In this document: piece by piece, positions 34,350-42,592 of the stretch
Layout: each line of letters opens with the position of its first letter
Position numbering within the stretch: the stretch's first letter is position 1
DNA from: Foliimonas ilicis
GTDB taxonomy: Bacteria > Pseudomonadota > Alphaproteobacteria > Rhizobiales > Rhizobiaceae
Direction of reading: 5' to 3'
NCBI RefSeq assembly: GCF_039939195.1
Contig: NZ_JBDUUH010000003.1
Location: 62,001 to 126,000, forward strand
DNA length: 64,000 nucleotides
Made by a program: the position numbers and the translations under genes
The notes under the pieces: generated by a model
What the model saw: only the letters and a program-made list of their open reading frames with translations
The model's database searches: none
Told to the model about the DNA's origin: nothing

Positions 34350-34359
34350 TTGCATACTG
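34350..34359 (+). promoter_or_regulatory. TTGYATAC operator-like site between AbrB permease and GntR genes
   Basis: TTGCATACTG lies 67 bases upstream of the GntR start and 113 bases from the divergent permease start. This placement would allow autoregulation by the GntR protein plus control of the permease. Confidence 0.5.
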
Positions 34360-34426
34360 CTTCTTCGCGATGGGGGGGCTCACAATACGTAATCATGCGT
34401 GATTTTACGCTCGTTTTGGATTTCGA

Positions 34427-35080
34427 ATGTCGACCGGAATAGTGCAGGTAACCCGCGGCCAGAACACCTATCAGGCCATCCTGAATGCGATTCATGAGGG
34501 AATTTACGGTCCAGGCGACCGGTTGCGGGAGGAAGAAGTCGCGCATCGGCTTGGTGTCAGCCGCACCCCTGTTCGTGAAGCGCTGGGGCGATTGCAGGAG
34601 AAAGGCCTTCTCGAAGCCGCATCCGGCAGGGGTTTGGCTGTAACTGTCCTCAGTATGCAGCAGATTTTCGAGCTTTACGCCATGCGCAAGGAGCTTGAGA
34701 GCCTTGTCGCGCGCTTTGCCGCCCAGCATGCGACAGATGTCGAAATCTCCAATCTCGAGCGCGTAAACGAGCAGTTCGGGGCGGCAGAAACATCACAGGA
34801 AGCAGCGCGGCTGAACCGTGTTTTCCACGCTCGCCTCTATGATGCGGCCCGCAATCGATATCTCCGGGTTGCCGTCGAGGAATTACAGGAAACCATCGCG
34901 CTTTTGCCGCAGACGACTTTCGTTCATCCTGGACGCATAGCGAGCGGCAAGCTCGAACACGACGCGATTGTCGCCGCGATCAAGGGACGTGACATCGATG
35001 CTGCGGCGAAAGCCGGGCTCAACCACATAACATCTGCCCTCGAAACCCGTCTCGCCATTCTGGAAAGCGAACAGTCCTAG
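34427..35080 (+). CDS. GntR-family (FCD) transcriptional regulator
   Basis: A 217-residue GntR-FCD protein: winged helix at about 10-75 (DRLREEEVAHRLGVSRTPVREAL) and a compact FCD domain (LNRVFHARLYDAARN and KLEHDAIVAAIKGRD carry the metal-binding His residues). Sites of the TTGYATAC pattern lie upstream of it (34350) and just upstream of the following flavoprotein gene (35134). This makes it the first candidate for the regulator of the tricarboxylate section, alongside the GntR at 19987. Confidence 0.9.
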   Translation: MSTGIVQVTRGQNTYQAILNAIHEGIYGPGDRLREEEVAHRLGVSRTPVREALGRLQEKGLLEAASGRGLAVTVLSMQQIFELYAMRKELESLVARFAAQHATDVEISNLERVNEQFGAAETSQEAARLNRVFHARLYDAARNRYLRVAVEELQETIALLPQTTFVHPGRIASGKLEHDAIVAAIKGRDIDAAAKAGLNHITSALETRLAILESEQS

Positions 35081-35133
35081 CCAGCAAGCCTTTGTGGAGC
35101 TTGGCTAGTGGCAAGGCCGCATGTCAAAATTTT

Positions 35134-35143
35134 CTGTATACAA
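35134..35143 (-). promoter_or_regulatory. TTGYATAC operator-like site upstream of the TcuA-like operon
   Basis: CTGTATACAA reads TTGTATACAG on the minus strand. The adjoining TTGCATGC (35144-35151 region) resembles a second, looser copy. It lies 64 bases upstream of the flavoprotein ATG at 35207. Confidence 0.5.
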
Positions 35144-35206
35144 TTGCATGCGAAATTGAGTTGATGTAATTAGCGGTAAATATCAGGTCCGATTTGGAGA
35201 AGATTT

Positions 35207-36706
35207 ATGGGTCAGCCTTGGGACGTTGTGGTGGTCGGATCGGGCAATGCAGCGCTTTGTGCTGCCATTGCCGCGCAGGAAAAGGGCAAGTCCGTTCTTG
35301 TCGTTGAAAAGGCTGAGACCGATCTTGCCGGCGGCAATTCGAAATATACGGCAGGTGCGATGCGCTTTGCCTATACCTCCAATGAAGAATTGCTCCCGCT
35401 GCTGCTCGATCCCGAAGACGAGCGTATTCCGAACACCGAATTCGGCACATACACGCAGGAAAAATTCGCCGCCGATCTCTTGCATTTCAATGATGGCCGC
35501 CCATTGAGTGTCGAGCAGAAAGCGTTGATCGAAAAGAGCTATGACACGATGCTCTGGCTCGCATCTCACGACGTCAAATTCGAACCGATCTACTCGCGCC
35601 AGTCCTTCCTTAAAGACGGCAAGCATGTTTTCTGGGGCGGCTTGACCTTGGCTGCCGAGGAAGAAGGCGTCGGGCTTGTGGAATCGGAAATGGAAGCCTT
35701 TACGAAAAAGGGCGGCCAAATACGCTTCGGGTGCGAAGTCGTCGATCTAATCGTCGAGAACGGAAAAGTCGTCGGTGTCAAAACGCGTTCGTCCGATGGC
35801 AAGGCAGAGGATATTTCCGCCAAGGCCGTCGTACTTGGTTGCGGTGGTTTTGAGGCCAGCGCTGAACTGCGCGAAAAATATCTGGGCAAGAACTGGATCG
35901 GTGCCAAAGTGCGCGGCACGCCTCACAATACGGGCCGCGGCCTGGAGATGGCAGTAGCGCTCGGTGCGCAGGAGTATGGCTTTTTCGAAGGCTGCCACGC
36001 GACGCCGATGGATCTGTTCATGGCCGACTATGGCAATCTTGAACTGCCGCATATGGAGCGCAAGAACTACCGCAAGATTTGCTATTTCCTGGGCGTGATG
36101 CTCAACGCCAATGGCGACCGCTTTGTCGATGAGGGCAAGGATTTCCGCAATTACACCTACGCGCAGTTTGGTCGCGCGGTGCTGGAACAGCCCGGCCATT
36201 TCGCCTGGCAGATTTTCGATTCCAAGGTCTTCGATCTCTTCTACGGAGAATATCTGTTCCACGACGCCCATTTCGTGGAAGCCGATACTCTCGACGCGCT
36301 GATCGAAAAGCTCGATGGCATCGAGGACAAGGCGAAGGTTCGCGAAACATTAGCCGCCTACAACGCGGCAGTGGATTCGCAAACGCCATTCGACCCGACC
36401 ATCAAGGACGGCAAGGGCACCAAGGGTCTCGACCTGCCGAAGTCCAACTGGGCGCAGACCATCGAAAAGGGTCCGTTTCGCGCTTACCCCGTTACCGGTG
36501 GCATCACCTTCACCTATGGCGGGCTGAAAGTCGGCGAGGACGGCGCGGTTCAGCGCGCTGACGGCTCGGCAATCGATGGATTGTTCGCATGCGGCGAGCT
36601 TGTCGGCGGCGTGTTCTTCAATGGCTATCCCGGCGGGTCCGGCCTGACATCAGGTGCGGTCTTCGGACGACGCGCCGGTTACGGAGCTGCCGAACACGCG
36701 GCCTGA
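35207..36706 (+). CDS. tcuA: FAD-dependent tricarballylate dehydrogenase (TcuA)-like flavoprotein
   Basis: A 499-residue flavoprotein: Rossmann motif VVVGSGNAALCAAIAAQEKG, then LAGGNSKYTAGAMRFAY, and the FAD-closing segment GLFACGELVGGVFFNGYPGGSGL. The N-terminal and middle motifs fit TcuA, which oxidises tricarballylate to cis-aconitate, better than steroid dehydrogenases or aspartate oxidase. No gene for the TcuB electron carrier that re-oxidises TcuA is present in this window. The following PrpF-family gene could act on the aconitate-type product. The symbol is by family resemblance; the true substrate may be an analogue. Confidence 0.75.
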   Translation: MGQPWDVVVVGSGNAALCAAIAAQEKGKSVLVVEKAETDLAGGNSKYTAGAMRFAYTSNEELLPLLLDPEDERIPNTEFGTYTQEKFAADLLHFNDGRPLSVEQKALIEKSYDTMLWLASHDVKFEPIYSRQSFLKDGKHVFWGGLTLAAEEEGVGLVESEMEAFTKKGGQIRFGCEVVDLIVENGKVVGVKTRSSDGKAEDISAKAVVLGCGGFEASAELREKYLGKNWIGAKVRGTPHNTGRGLEMAVALGAQEYGFFEGCHATPMDLFMADYGNLELPHMERKNYRKICYFLGVMLNANGDRFVDEGKDFRNYTYAQFGRAVLEQPGHFAWQIFDSKVFDLFYGEYLFHDAHFVEADTLDALIEKLDGIEDKAKVRETLAAYNAAVDSQTPFDPTIKDGKGTKGLDLPKSNWAQTIEKGPFRAYPVTGGITFTYGGLKVGEDGAVQRADGSAIDGLFACGELVGGVFFNGYPGGSGLTSGAVFGRRAGYGAAEHAA

Positions 36707-36737
36707 GCCGCGAAAACATTGCAGAGGAGGAGCTGTA

Positions 36738-37880
36738 ATGACCCAAAGCTGGATAAACGCCGCCTTTTATCGAGGTGGAAGCAGCAAAGGCGTATTCTTC
36801 AATGCCGCTGACCTGCCCGAAACACGCGATGATATAGCCAATATCTATCTCTCGGTTTTGGGCAGCCCGGACCCTTATGGCCGTCAGCTCAACGGTATGG
36901 GCGGAGGCCTTTCGTCACTTTCCAAGGCCGTAATGATCGGTCCTTCGGCGCGTGCGGACGCCGATGTCGATTATACTTTTGCGCAAGTTGCCGTGGATCG
37001 GCCAATCGTCGACTGGGGCGCCAATTGCGGCAACCTCTCTTCGGCCGTCGGGCCGTTCGCAGTCGATGAGGGCTTGGTGGACGCCAAAGATGGCGAGGCT
37101 CTTGTCCGCATCCATCAGGTCAACACGTCTAAGATCATTCACGCGCGCTTTCCGGTCATCGATGGAAAAGCCGAAACGCAAGGCGACTTCGCCATCGCAG
37201 GTGTTGCCGGAACAGGCGCGAAGATCGCGCTCGATTTTCTCGATCCGGGCGGCACGGTGACCAACGGGTTGCTCCCGACGGGCAATGTCATCGACCGCAT
37301 CAAAATCTCAGACGGAACCGAGATCGAGGTTTCGCTGATCGATGCGACAAATCCGGTCGTCTTCGTCTCAGCGTCCGCGCTCGGTATGACTGGCGCGGAA
37401 GGGCCTGACGAAATCGAGGCGCGGCCCGGATTAATGGCGAGGCTCGATGAAATCCGCCGCTTGGGCGGGGTGCTGATGGGATTGGGTGCAACGCCTGAAG
37501 CTGTCGGCCTCTCCAACCCCAAGGTGGCGCTTGTCGGAGCGCCCGCGCGTTTCCAGCGTCTGGACAAGGTTGAAGTCGAGGCCGGGGCCTACGACGTCTC
37601 AATCCGCATGGTGTCGATGGAGCGCGCGCATCGCGCCGTCACGCTCACTGCCGCGATGTGTCTTGGTGCAGCTTGCCGCATTGAAGGAACGATCGCCCAG
37701 CGCCTCTGCCGCCCGAATGTCTGGCAGGAAATTCGAATTGGCAATCCATCCGGTGTTCTGCCGGTCGGTGCGGATGTCAGCGATAGGGGCGGCTGGAACG
37801 TTAAGCGCACCACCGCATTCCGAACTGCACGCTGTCTGATGCGCGGCACAGTCTCGGTGCCGAACCTCGGAAGGTTGTGA
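36738..37880 (+). CDS. PrpF-family protein (aconitate-type cis-trans isomerase)
   Basis: A 380-residue member of the PrpF family: AAFYRGGSSKGVFFNAADLP, LGSPDPYGRQLNGMGGGLSSLSKAVMIG and ANCGNLSSAVGPFAVDEGLV. PrpF isomerises 2-methyl-trans-aconitate to the cis form by moving a proton on an unsaturated tricarboxylate. The start is ATG 36738 with AGGAGGAG upstream; the open frame extends into tcuA. It lies 31 bases after tcuA and shares a TGATG junction with the CoA transferase. It is distinct from the GalD-like paralogue at 27374, which suggests two different aconitate-like intermediates. Confidence 0.87.
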   Translation: MTQSWINAAFYRGGSSKGVFFNAADLPETRDDIANIYLSVLGSPDPYGRQLNGMGGGLSSLSKAVMIGPSARADADVDYTFAQVAVDRPIVDWGANCGNLSSAVGPFAVDEGLVDAKDGEALVRIHQVNTSKIIHARFPVIDGKAETQGDFAIAGVAGTGAKIALDFLDPGGTVTNGLLPTGNVIDRIKISDGTEIEVSLIDATNPVVFVSASALGMTGAEGPDEIEARPGLMARLDEIRRLGGVLMGLGATPEAVGLSNPKVALVGAPARFQRLDKVEVEAGAYDVSIRMVSMERAHRAVTLTAAMCLGAACRIEGTIAQRLCRPNVWQEIRIGNPSGVLPVGADVSDRGGWNVKRTTAFRTARCLMRGTVSVPNLGRL

Positions 37881-39253
37881 TGTATCAGGACAGGATGGCG
37901 CCGATACTTGCGGAACTCCTCGCAACGGTCGGATGGGAGGATGCTCCGCTCGACCGTCTTGAGATCGTTGACGATGGGCTGTCTCTACCGACCCCCTGGC
38001 CTGTCACGGCAAACGCGGTCGCGTCGCTTGCTGCAGTGGGGCTTGCCGCTTCGCGCATTCATGAAATCAGAACCGGTAAGAAACGCGCCGTTCGCGTCAG
38101 CACGCGTCATTCCGGTTTATCCATGGCGAGCTCAAGCTATCTCCTGGTCGATGGGAAGGCTGTCAAATTCCGTGATCCGTTCACCGGATTTTACGAAGCA
38201 GCGAATGATCGTTGGGTGTTTCTGCACGGAAATTTCCCGCATCTGCGCGATGGCGTTCTTGAGATGCTGGGTGTTCGGCATGTCGATGACGTCGCGCAGG
38301 CGGTAAAAAAGCGTGATCCATTTGAGCTGGAAGCGGAAGGTATCGCAAAAGGCCTGTGCATCGCGGCTGTCCGAACTCGCGAGGAATGGTTGGCCGAGCC
38401 GCAGGCCGACGCTGTACTTAGTCAGAAGATGCTCAGCGTGAACCGTATCGGCGACGCGCCTCTGCGCAGCATTTCAAGCGGTGCTGAACCACTTTCGGGC
38501 ATTCGTATGCTCGACCTTTCGCGCGTGATCGCCGGCCCGATGTCGGCTCGTACTGTCGCGGAATTCGGCGGGGAGGTTCTGCTCGTCTCCGGGCCGGGCC
38601 TACCTTCTATCGAATCTCTCGTCATCGATACGGGTTTCGGCAAGCGGGCCGCATTTGTCGATCTGCGCAAGGACAGCGAGAGGCTCAAACGATTGCTTTG
38701 CGAGGCGGACATCTTTCTCGATTCATATCGTCCTGGCGCGCTCGCAGCCAAAGGGTTTGACGCGCAAAGCCTATCCAAAAAGCATCCCGGCATAATTCAT
38801 ATCGACCTCGACGCGTTCTCCGAAATGGGGCCGTGGTCTGGTCGCCGGGGCTATGACAGTCTCGTTCAGGCGACCACTGGCATGTGCTGGGATGGTAAGT
38901 CCAAGCCGCGCAATTTGCCTTGCCAGCCGCTGGATTATCTCAGCGGATATTTGGCGGCCTTCGGCGCGATGATCGCGCTTATTCGACAATATGAAGAGGG
39001 CGGAAGCTGGAGCGTGCGTCTTTCGCTGGCGCAAACATCGGAATGGATGTGGTCGACTTACTCCAGCCTTGGCGTGGAAACCGCAATGCCGGATGCCAGC
39101 ATGACGTTCGAGCAGGCGACGCCTTTTCTGGCTGAATATCAAACCGATTTCGGTCTGGTTACGGCGCTGAAATCGCCGCTGCAAGACGCTGCATGGCGCT
39201 GGCCTTCGGTGCCGGTTCCGTTAGGCACGCACGCTCCCGCATGGATCGCCTGA
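37880..39253 (+). CDS. class III CoA transferase (CaiB/BaiF family)
   Basis: A 457-residue protein. The second half is typical CaiB/BaiF: LSGIRMLDLSRVIAGPMSARTVAEFGGEV, then YRPGALAAKGFD and RRGYDSLVQATTGM. The N-terminal 170 residues look like an additional partial copy of the fold, as in the longer members of the family. These enzymes move CoA between carboxylic acids. The ATG overlaps the prpF stop by one base (TGATG), with GGAAGG five bases upstream. It implies that the TcuA/PrpF pathway reaches a CoA-activated di- or tricarboxylate. Confidence 0.87.
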   Translation: MYQDRMAPILAELLATVGWEDAPLDRLEIVDDGLSLPTPWPVTANAVASLAAVGLAASRIHEIRTGKKRAVRVSTRHSGLSMASSSYLLVDGKAVKFRDPFTGFYEAANDRWVFLHGNFPHLRDGVLEMLGVRHVDDVAQAVKKRDPFELEAEGIAKGLCIAAVRTREEWLAEPQADAVLSQKMLSVNRIGDAPLRSISSGAEPLSGIRMLDLSRVIAGPMSARTVAEFGGEVLLVSGPGLPSIESLVIDTGFGKRAAFVDLRKDSERLKRLLCEADIFLDSYRPGALAAKGFDAQSLSKKHPGIIHIDLDAFSEMGPWSGRRGYDSLVQATTGMCWDGKSKPRNLPCQPLDYLSGYLAAFGAMIALIRQYEEGGSWSVRLSLAQTSEWMWSTYSSLGVETAMPDASMTFEQATPFLAEYQTDFGLVTALKSPLQDAAWRWPSVPVPLGTHAPAWIA

Positions 39254-39661
39254 CTAGCCCTTCGCGTGCTCGTCATCGATCGAGCGTGTATCGCCCGTCT
39301 CAACGATGGTACGGGTCGCATCGACTGACGCGTATATCCATAAGATCTTCATTGGCGCATTTTCCGACGCGTTGATGAAGCGGTGGGGCAGGTTTGCCGG
39401 AATGTAGGTCGTGTCATGGGGCTTTAGCCGATGCTGCTTGCCGTCGATTTCTGCAATGGCGTCACCTTCGAGCAGCATGACGCTTTCTTCGCAATTGTGG
39501 CTGTGAACGGGGATCGCGGCGCCCGGCTGAAACTCTGTTATGCCATTGATGAAACTGGTCGTGCCCGAAGCACGGCTGACCAGGGGAATTGTCCTTGCCC
39601 CGCCGCCACGTTCGCGCGGGCGAATGTCGTCGGGACGGAAGATTTCTGCTCGCTGGTTCAT
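39254..39661 (-). CDS. small cupin domain protein
   Basis: A 135-residue single cupin. Metal-site residues follow the two cupin motifs: VHSHNCEESVMLLEG (His-x-His and Glu) and PANLPHRF (His). The start at 39661 has a GAGGAC site, and the preceding open frame lies in the Hyi-like gene's upstream gap. Such proteins serve as sensors, isomerases or small dioxygenases, and I cannot choose among these. It is convergent with the CoA transferase (stop codons abut) and is the third gene of the minus-strand set that begins with the Ldh2 paralogue. Confidence 0.8.
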   Translation of the reverse strand: MNQRAEIFRPDDIRPRERGGGARTIPLVSRASGTTSFINGITEFQPGAAIPVHSHNCEESVMLLEGDAIAEIDGKQHRLKPHDTTYIPANLPHRFINASENAPMKILWIYASVDATRTIVETGDTRSIDDEHAKG

Positions 39662-39693
39662 TTGATGTCCTCGATTTGTGAAAATTGAGCGGC

Positions 39694-40503
39694 TCAGGCA
39701 AGTGCTGCGGGTCGGTGATTGGCCAGTCTGGCTTTCCATTCCGGAAGCCAGCCCAGTGAAGCTAGCGTTTCGCCTTCGGGGATGTATTCGAAGCCGATGG
39801 CCCTGCTGAAACCGGCGGCGGAAAGTCCTGAGAGAAATTTGGCAAAGTCGATATTGCCGGTACCCGGCTGATGGCGTCCGGGATGGTCGGCGATGTGGAT
39901 GTGACCGAGACGGCCTCCGTGAGCGGCAATGAATGCTCCTGCATCAATGCCTTCGGCCGCAGCGTGATATGTGTCCAACAGTATGGAGATTTCGCCGGGC
40001 TCAAAATCATTGGAAATCGCTACAGCATCGTCCAATTTGCCCATGAAATAGTCCGGTACAACTGTCCGGCTGATCGCCTCAATGAGAACGGATGGGCCGC
40101 GCCCGCGGCATGCTTCGACGGCAAATGCGATGTTGTCGCGATAGACTGACCCGGCAATCACGCGATCGCTCGCGACGCCCGCCATGGGATGAATAAACGG
40201 GCAGTCTATTTCCTCGGCATAATCGAGTGCTTTGAGAAAGCTGGCGCGAAAGTCCTGCGCGCGTCCCGCAAGTGCTGCCAGTCCCTTTTCGCCGCGACTG
40301 GCATCACCCGCACCGCCTGCAAGTTGGGAAAAAGACATGCCTTCGTCGTTCAATTGCTTGCGCAATTCTTTTGCAGACAACGCGAATGGGGAGGGATGTT
40401 CGACGGCGTCGAACCCGGCTTTGCGTGCCGCCGGCACGCGCTTTTCCAATGGCAGTTTGGAAAAGAGGTATCCGATATGGGCTGATAATGCGTTGCCTTT
40501 CAT
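39694..40503 (-). CDS. hydroxypyruvate isomerase-like sugar phosphate isomerase/epimerase (TIM barrel)
   Basis: A 269-residue AP-endonuclease-2-type TIM barrel. Metal-binding residues are recognisable in VLIEAIS (Glu), LLDTYHAAA (Asp, His) and GFEYIP (Glu). GHIHIADHPGRHQPGTGNID closely follows the hydroxypyruvate isomerase (Hyi) loop. Hyi converts hydroxypyruvate to tartronate semialdehyde. Several relatives act on 3-oxo-tetronates or other keto sugars, so the substrate is open. The ATG at 40503 overlaps the last base of the Ldh2-paralogue stop, indicating coupling. Confidence 0.82.
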   Translation of the reverse strand: MKGNALSAHIGYLFSKLPLEKRVPAARKAGFDAVEHPSPFALSAKELRKQLNDEGMSFSQLAGGAGDASRGEKGLAALAGRAQDFRASFLKALDYAEEIDCPFIHPMAGVASDRVIAGSVYRDNIAFAVEACRGRGPSVLIEAISRTVVPDYFMGKLDDAVAISNDFEPGEISILLDTYHAAAEGIDAGAFIAAHGGRLGHIHIADHPGRHQPGTGNIDFAKFLSGLSAAGFSRAIGFEYIPEGETLASLGWLPEWKARLANHRPAALA

Positions 40504-41603
40504 CAGGAAACGCCCGCCAGCGACGTGTTCAAGCCTTCTGGAAATTCGATGCCCGCAGCATCACCTTCCTGCTTGAGATCGGCGATGACATTGGCAGTTA
40601 TTGGAATGCCCGTTCGCAATCGTTCAGCCTCGCAACGCGCTTCTGGCTCGCCCGGCATCAGAATCTCATCGACCCCTGCTGCCCTGGGCAAGGCTCGCGC
40701 CGTTTCGACGAAGTCGTCCATACGCTGGTCGAAGTCTTCAAACGTCATGAAGAGATCGGGCTTGATTGCGAAAAACAGGTGCCCGACATTTTGCGGCTCG
40801 GAGTGATCGAAATAGAGGCTTTTCACCCGTCCGGCATAATTGGCGCCGGTGAAAACGCCCGACATCAAATCCATCAATGTCGCAAGCACTGAGCCTTTCA
40901 CGCCGCCAAATGGCAGGCAAACGCCTTCAAAGGCTTTTGCCGCGTCGGTGGTCGGGTTGCCTTCATTGTCCAAAGCAAGGCCAGTCGGAATTTTCTCGCC
41001 CTTCATGGCGGCCAGCCGGATTTTGCCGCGCGCGACGACTGTCATGGCCATGTCCATCACATAGGGCGGATGCTTGCCGCCGGGTACGCCCGCCGCAATC
41101 GGGCTGGCACCGAGAAATGTGCTCCGGCCGCCCCACATCGGAATGGCGGGGGAGGAGTTGGTGAAAATCATCGAGATATAGCCGGCCTCGATTGCCTGAA
41201 GCGCATAGAGCGCTCCCATTCCGAAATGGGTCGAGCGTTTCACACCGACCAGTCCGATGCCGTTTTCGCGGGCCATGTTGATGGCTTCATCCATAGCGCG
41301 GTGAGCGGCCAGAAAACCCATGCCATTGTCCCCATCGACAGAGGCAACGGCATTCGCCGCTTTCACGACCGTTATGTTTGGACGTGCTTTTACCAGCCCC
41401 TGCCGCAAGCGGTTCAGATACATCGGAATACGCGAGACGCCGTGAGAATCGATGCCCCGGAGATTGGCCTTGACCAGATCGCTTGCAACGATCTCAGCAT
41501 CGCTCTCGGAAAGACCTGCCTGCCGGAACAAGGCTGCTGCGAAAATCTCGAGCTCAGAGGCTGAAAAATAACGGGAATGATCGTCCAATTTGCGCTGTCT
41601 CAC
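40503..41603 (-). CDS. Ldh family (malate/L-lactate type) oxidoreductase, second copy
   Basis: A 366-residue LDH2/MDH2-fold enzyme: DSHGVSRIPMYLNRL, the catalytic RSTHFGMGALY and NPTTDAAKAFEGVCLPFGGVKG. It is clearly paralogous to the copy at 31030. The only start that keeps the N-terminal helix is GTG 41603, with a weak ribosome site. It leads a minus-strand trio (Ldh2, Hyi-like, cupin) and is divergent from the tandem-HTH GntR at 41711. That regulator is the likely controller. Confidence 0.85.
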   Translation of the reverse strand: MRQRKLDDHSRYFSASELEIFAAALFRQAGLSESDAEIVASDLVKANLRGIDSHGVSRIPMYLNRLRQGLVKARPNITVVKAANAVASVDGDNGMGFLAAHRAMDEAINMARENGIGLVGVKRSTHFGMGALYALQAIEAGYISMIFTNSSPAIPMWGGRSTFLGASPIAAGVPGGKHPPYVMDMAMTVVARGKIRLAAMKGEKIPTGLALDNEGNPTTDAAKAFEGVCLPFGGVKGSVLATLMDLMSGVFTGANYAGRVKSLYFDHSEPQNVGHLFFAIKPDLFMTFEDFDQRMDDFVETARALPRAAGVDEILMPGEPEARCEAERLRTGIPITANVIADLKQEGDAAGIEFPEGLNTSLAGVS

Positions 41604-41710
41604 ACTTCACATTATTGCCGATTAAATTGTATTAAATCCTACATTGAAACAATTCCGGAGTCTGCGCAATACGTGCTATCGCAAAGTTTAGACACAGGGG
41701 CGAAACGCTG

Positions 41711-42592
41711 ATGGCCAATCCTCTCCATGAACAATTGGCAGAACGCATTCTCATCGATTTGCGTGTGGAAGGGCTTGAGGCCGGTCATCATCTGACTGAA
41801 GCAAAGCTTGAAAAGCTTTTGAGCACTTCGCGGTCGCCCATTCGCGCCGCGCTGGCATTGCTTGCAGAACGCGGCATTGTCGAACAGATCGCCAACAAGG
41901 GCTTTTTCGTAAAAAATCTTCAGGCAGCACCGGACAGTCAATCGTCCGGGGAGGATCGCATCTATCTTGCAATTGCCGACGACAGGCTGACCGGAAAGCT
42001 GCCTCAGGACGTCACCGAAAGCGAGTTATCACGGCGCTACGACATGCCGCGCAATGCCATACATCGCATTCTCACCCGGATTGCTCGTGAGGGCTGGATA
42101 GAACCGCGCGAAGGCAGAGGTTATCGCTTCGCACCGCTTATCGATTCCATGTCTGCATATCGCGAAAATTATCAGCTTCGCCGCATGCTTGAGCCTCAAG
42201 GCCTGCTTTGCGAGACGTTTCGCATCGATGCTGACATGCTCGCCCGCTTGCGGCGGCAGCAAGAGATCGTGCGTGATGGCGGCTGGCAGTCGCTGGGCCA
42301 GATCGAGCTGTTCGAGACCAACTCGCAGTTTCATGAAGGCTTGGCGGTGCTTTCCGGCAATCGTTTTCTGCCGCAAATCATCGCTCGTCAGAACCAGCTT
42401 CGCCGGCTTGTCGAATACAGGCAGACCTTGAATCGGGAGCAGGTGCGCCAGCAGAATGAAGAGCATCTCGCAATCCTTGATGCGTTGGAGACGAACGAGA
42501 TTAGTCGTGCCGCCGATCTTCTCGCGGCACATCTGGAAAACGCCATGGTTCGAAAGGCGCGTCCTGCGATTTTTGACGGAGTGACGATCTAA
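41711..42592 (+). CDS. GntR-family regulator with two winged-helix domains and an FCD domain
   Basis: A 293-residue protein, longer than usual for the family. Residues about 5-67 form one winged helix (HHLTEAKLEKLLSTSRSPIRAALALLAERG). Residues about 78-142 form a second (QDVTESELSRRYDMPRNAIHRILTRIAREG), with its own Gly-Arg-Gly wing tip. Residues about 150-285 are an FCD-like all-alpha domain (FHEGLAVLSGNRF, NEEHLAILDALETNE). Two tandem DNA-binding domains would allow recognition of a long or double operator. It is divergent from the Ldh2/Hyi/cupin set and overlaps a convergent LysR gene by three bases. Confidence 0.85.
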   Translation: MANPLHEQLAERILIDLRVEGLEAGHHLTEAKLEKLLSTSRSPIRAALALLAERGIVEQIANKGFFVKNLQAAPDSQSSGEDRIYLAIADDRLTGKLPQDVTESELSRRYDMPRNAIHRILTRIAREGWIEPREGRGYRFAPLIDSMSAYRENYQLRRMLEPQGLLCETFRIDADMLARLRRQQEIVRDGGWQSLGQIELFETNSQFHEGLAVLSGNRFLPQIIARQNQLRRLVEYRQTLNREQVRQQNEEHLAILDALETNEISRAADLLAAHLENAMVRKARPAIFDGVTI

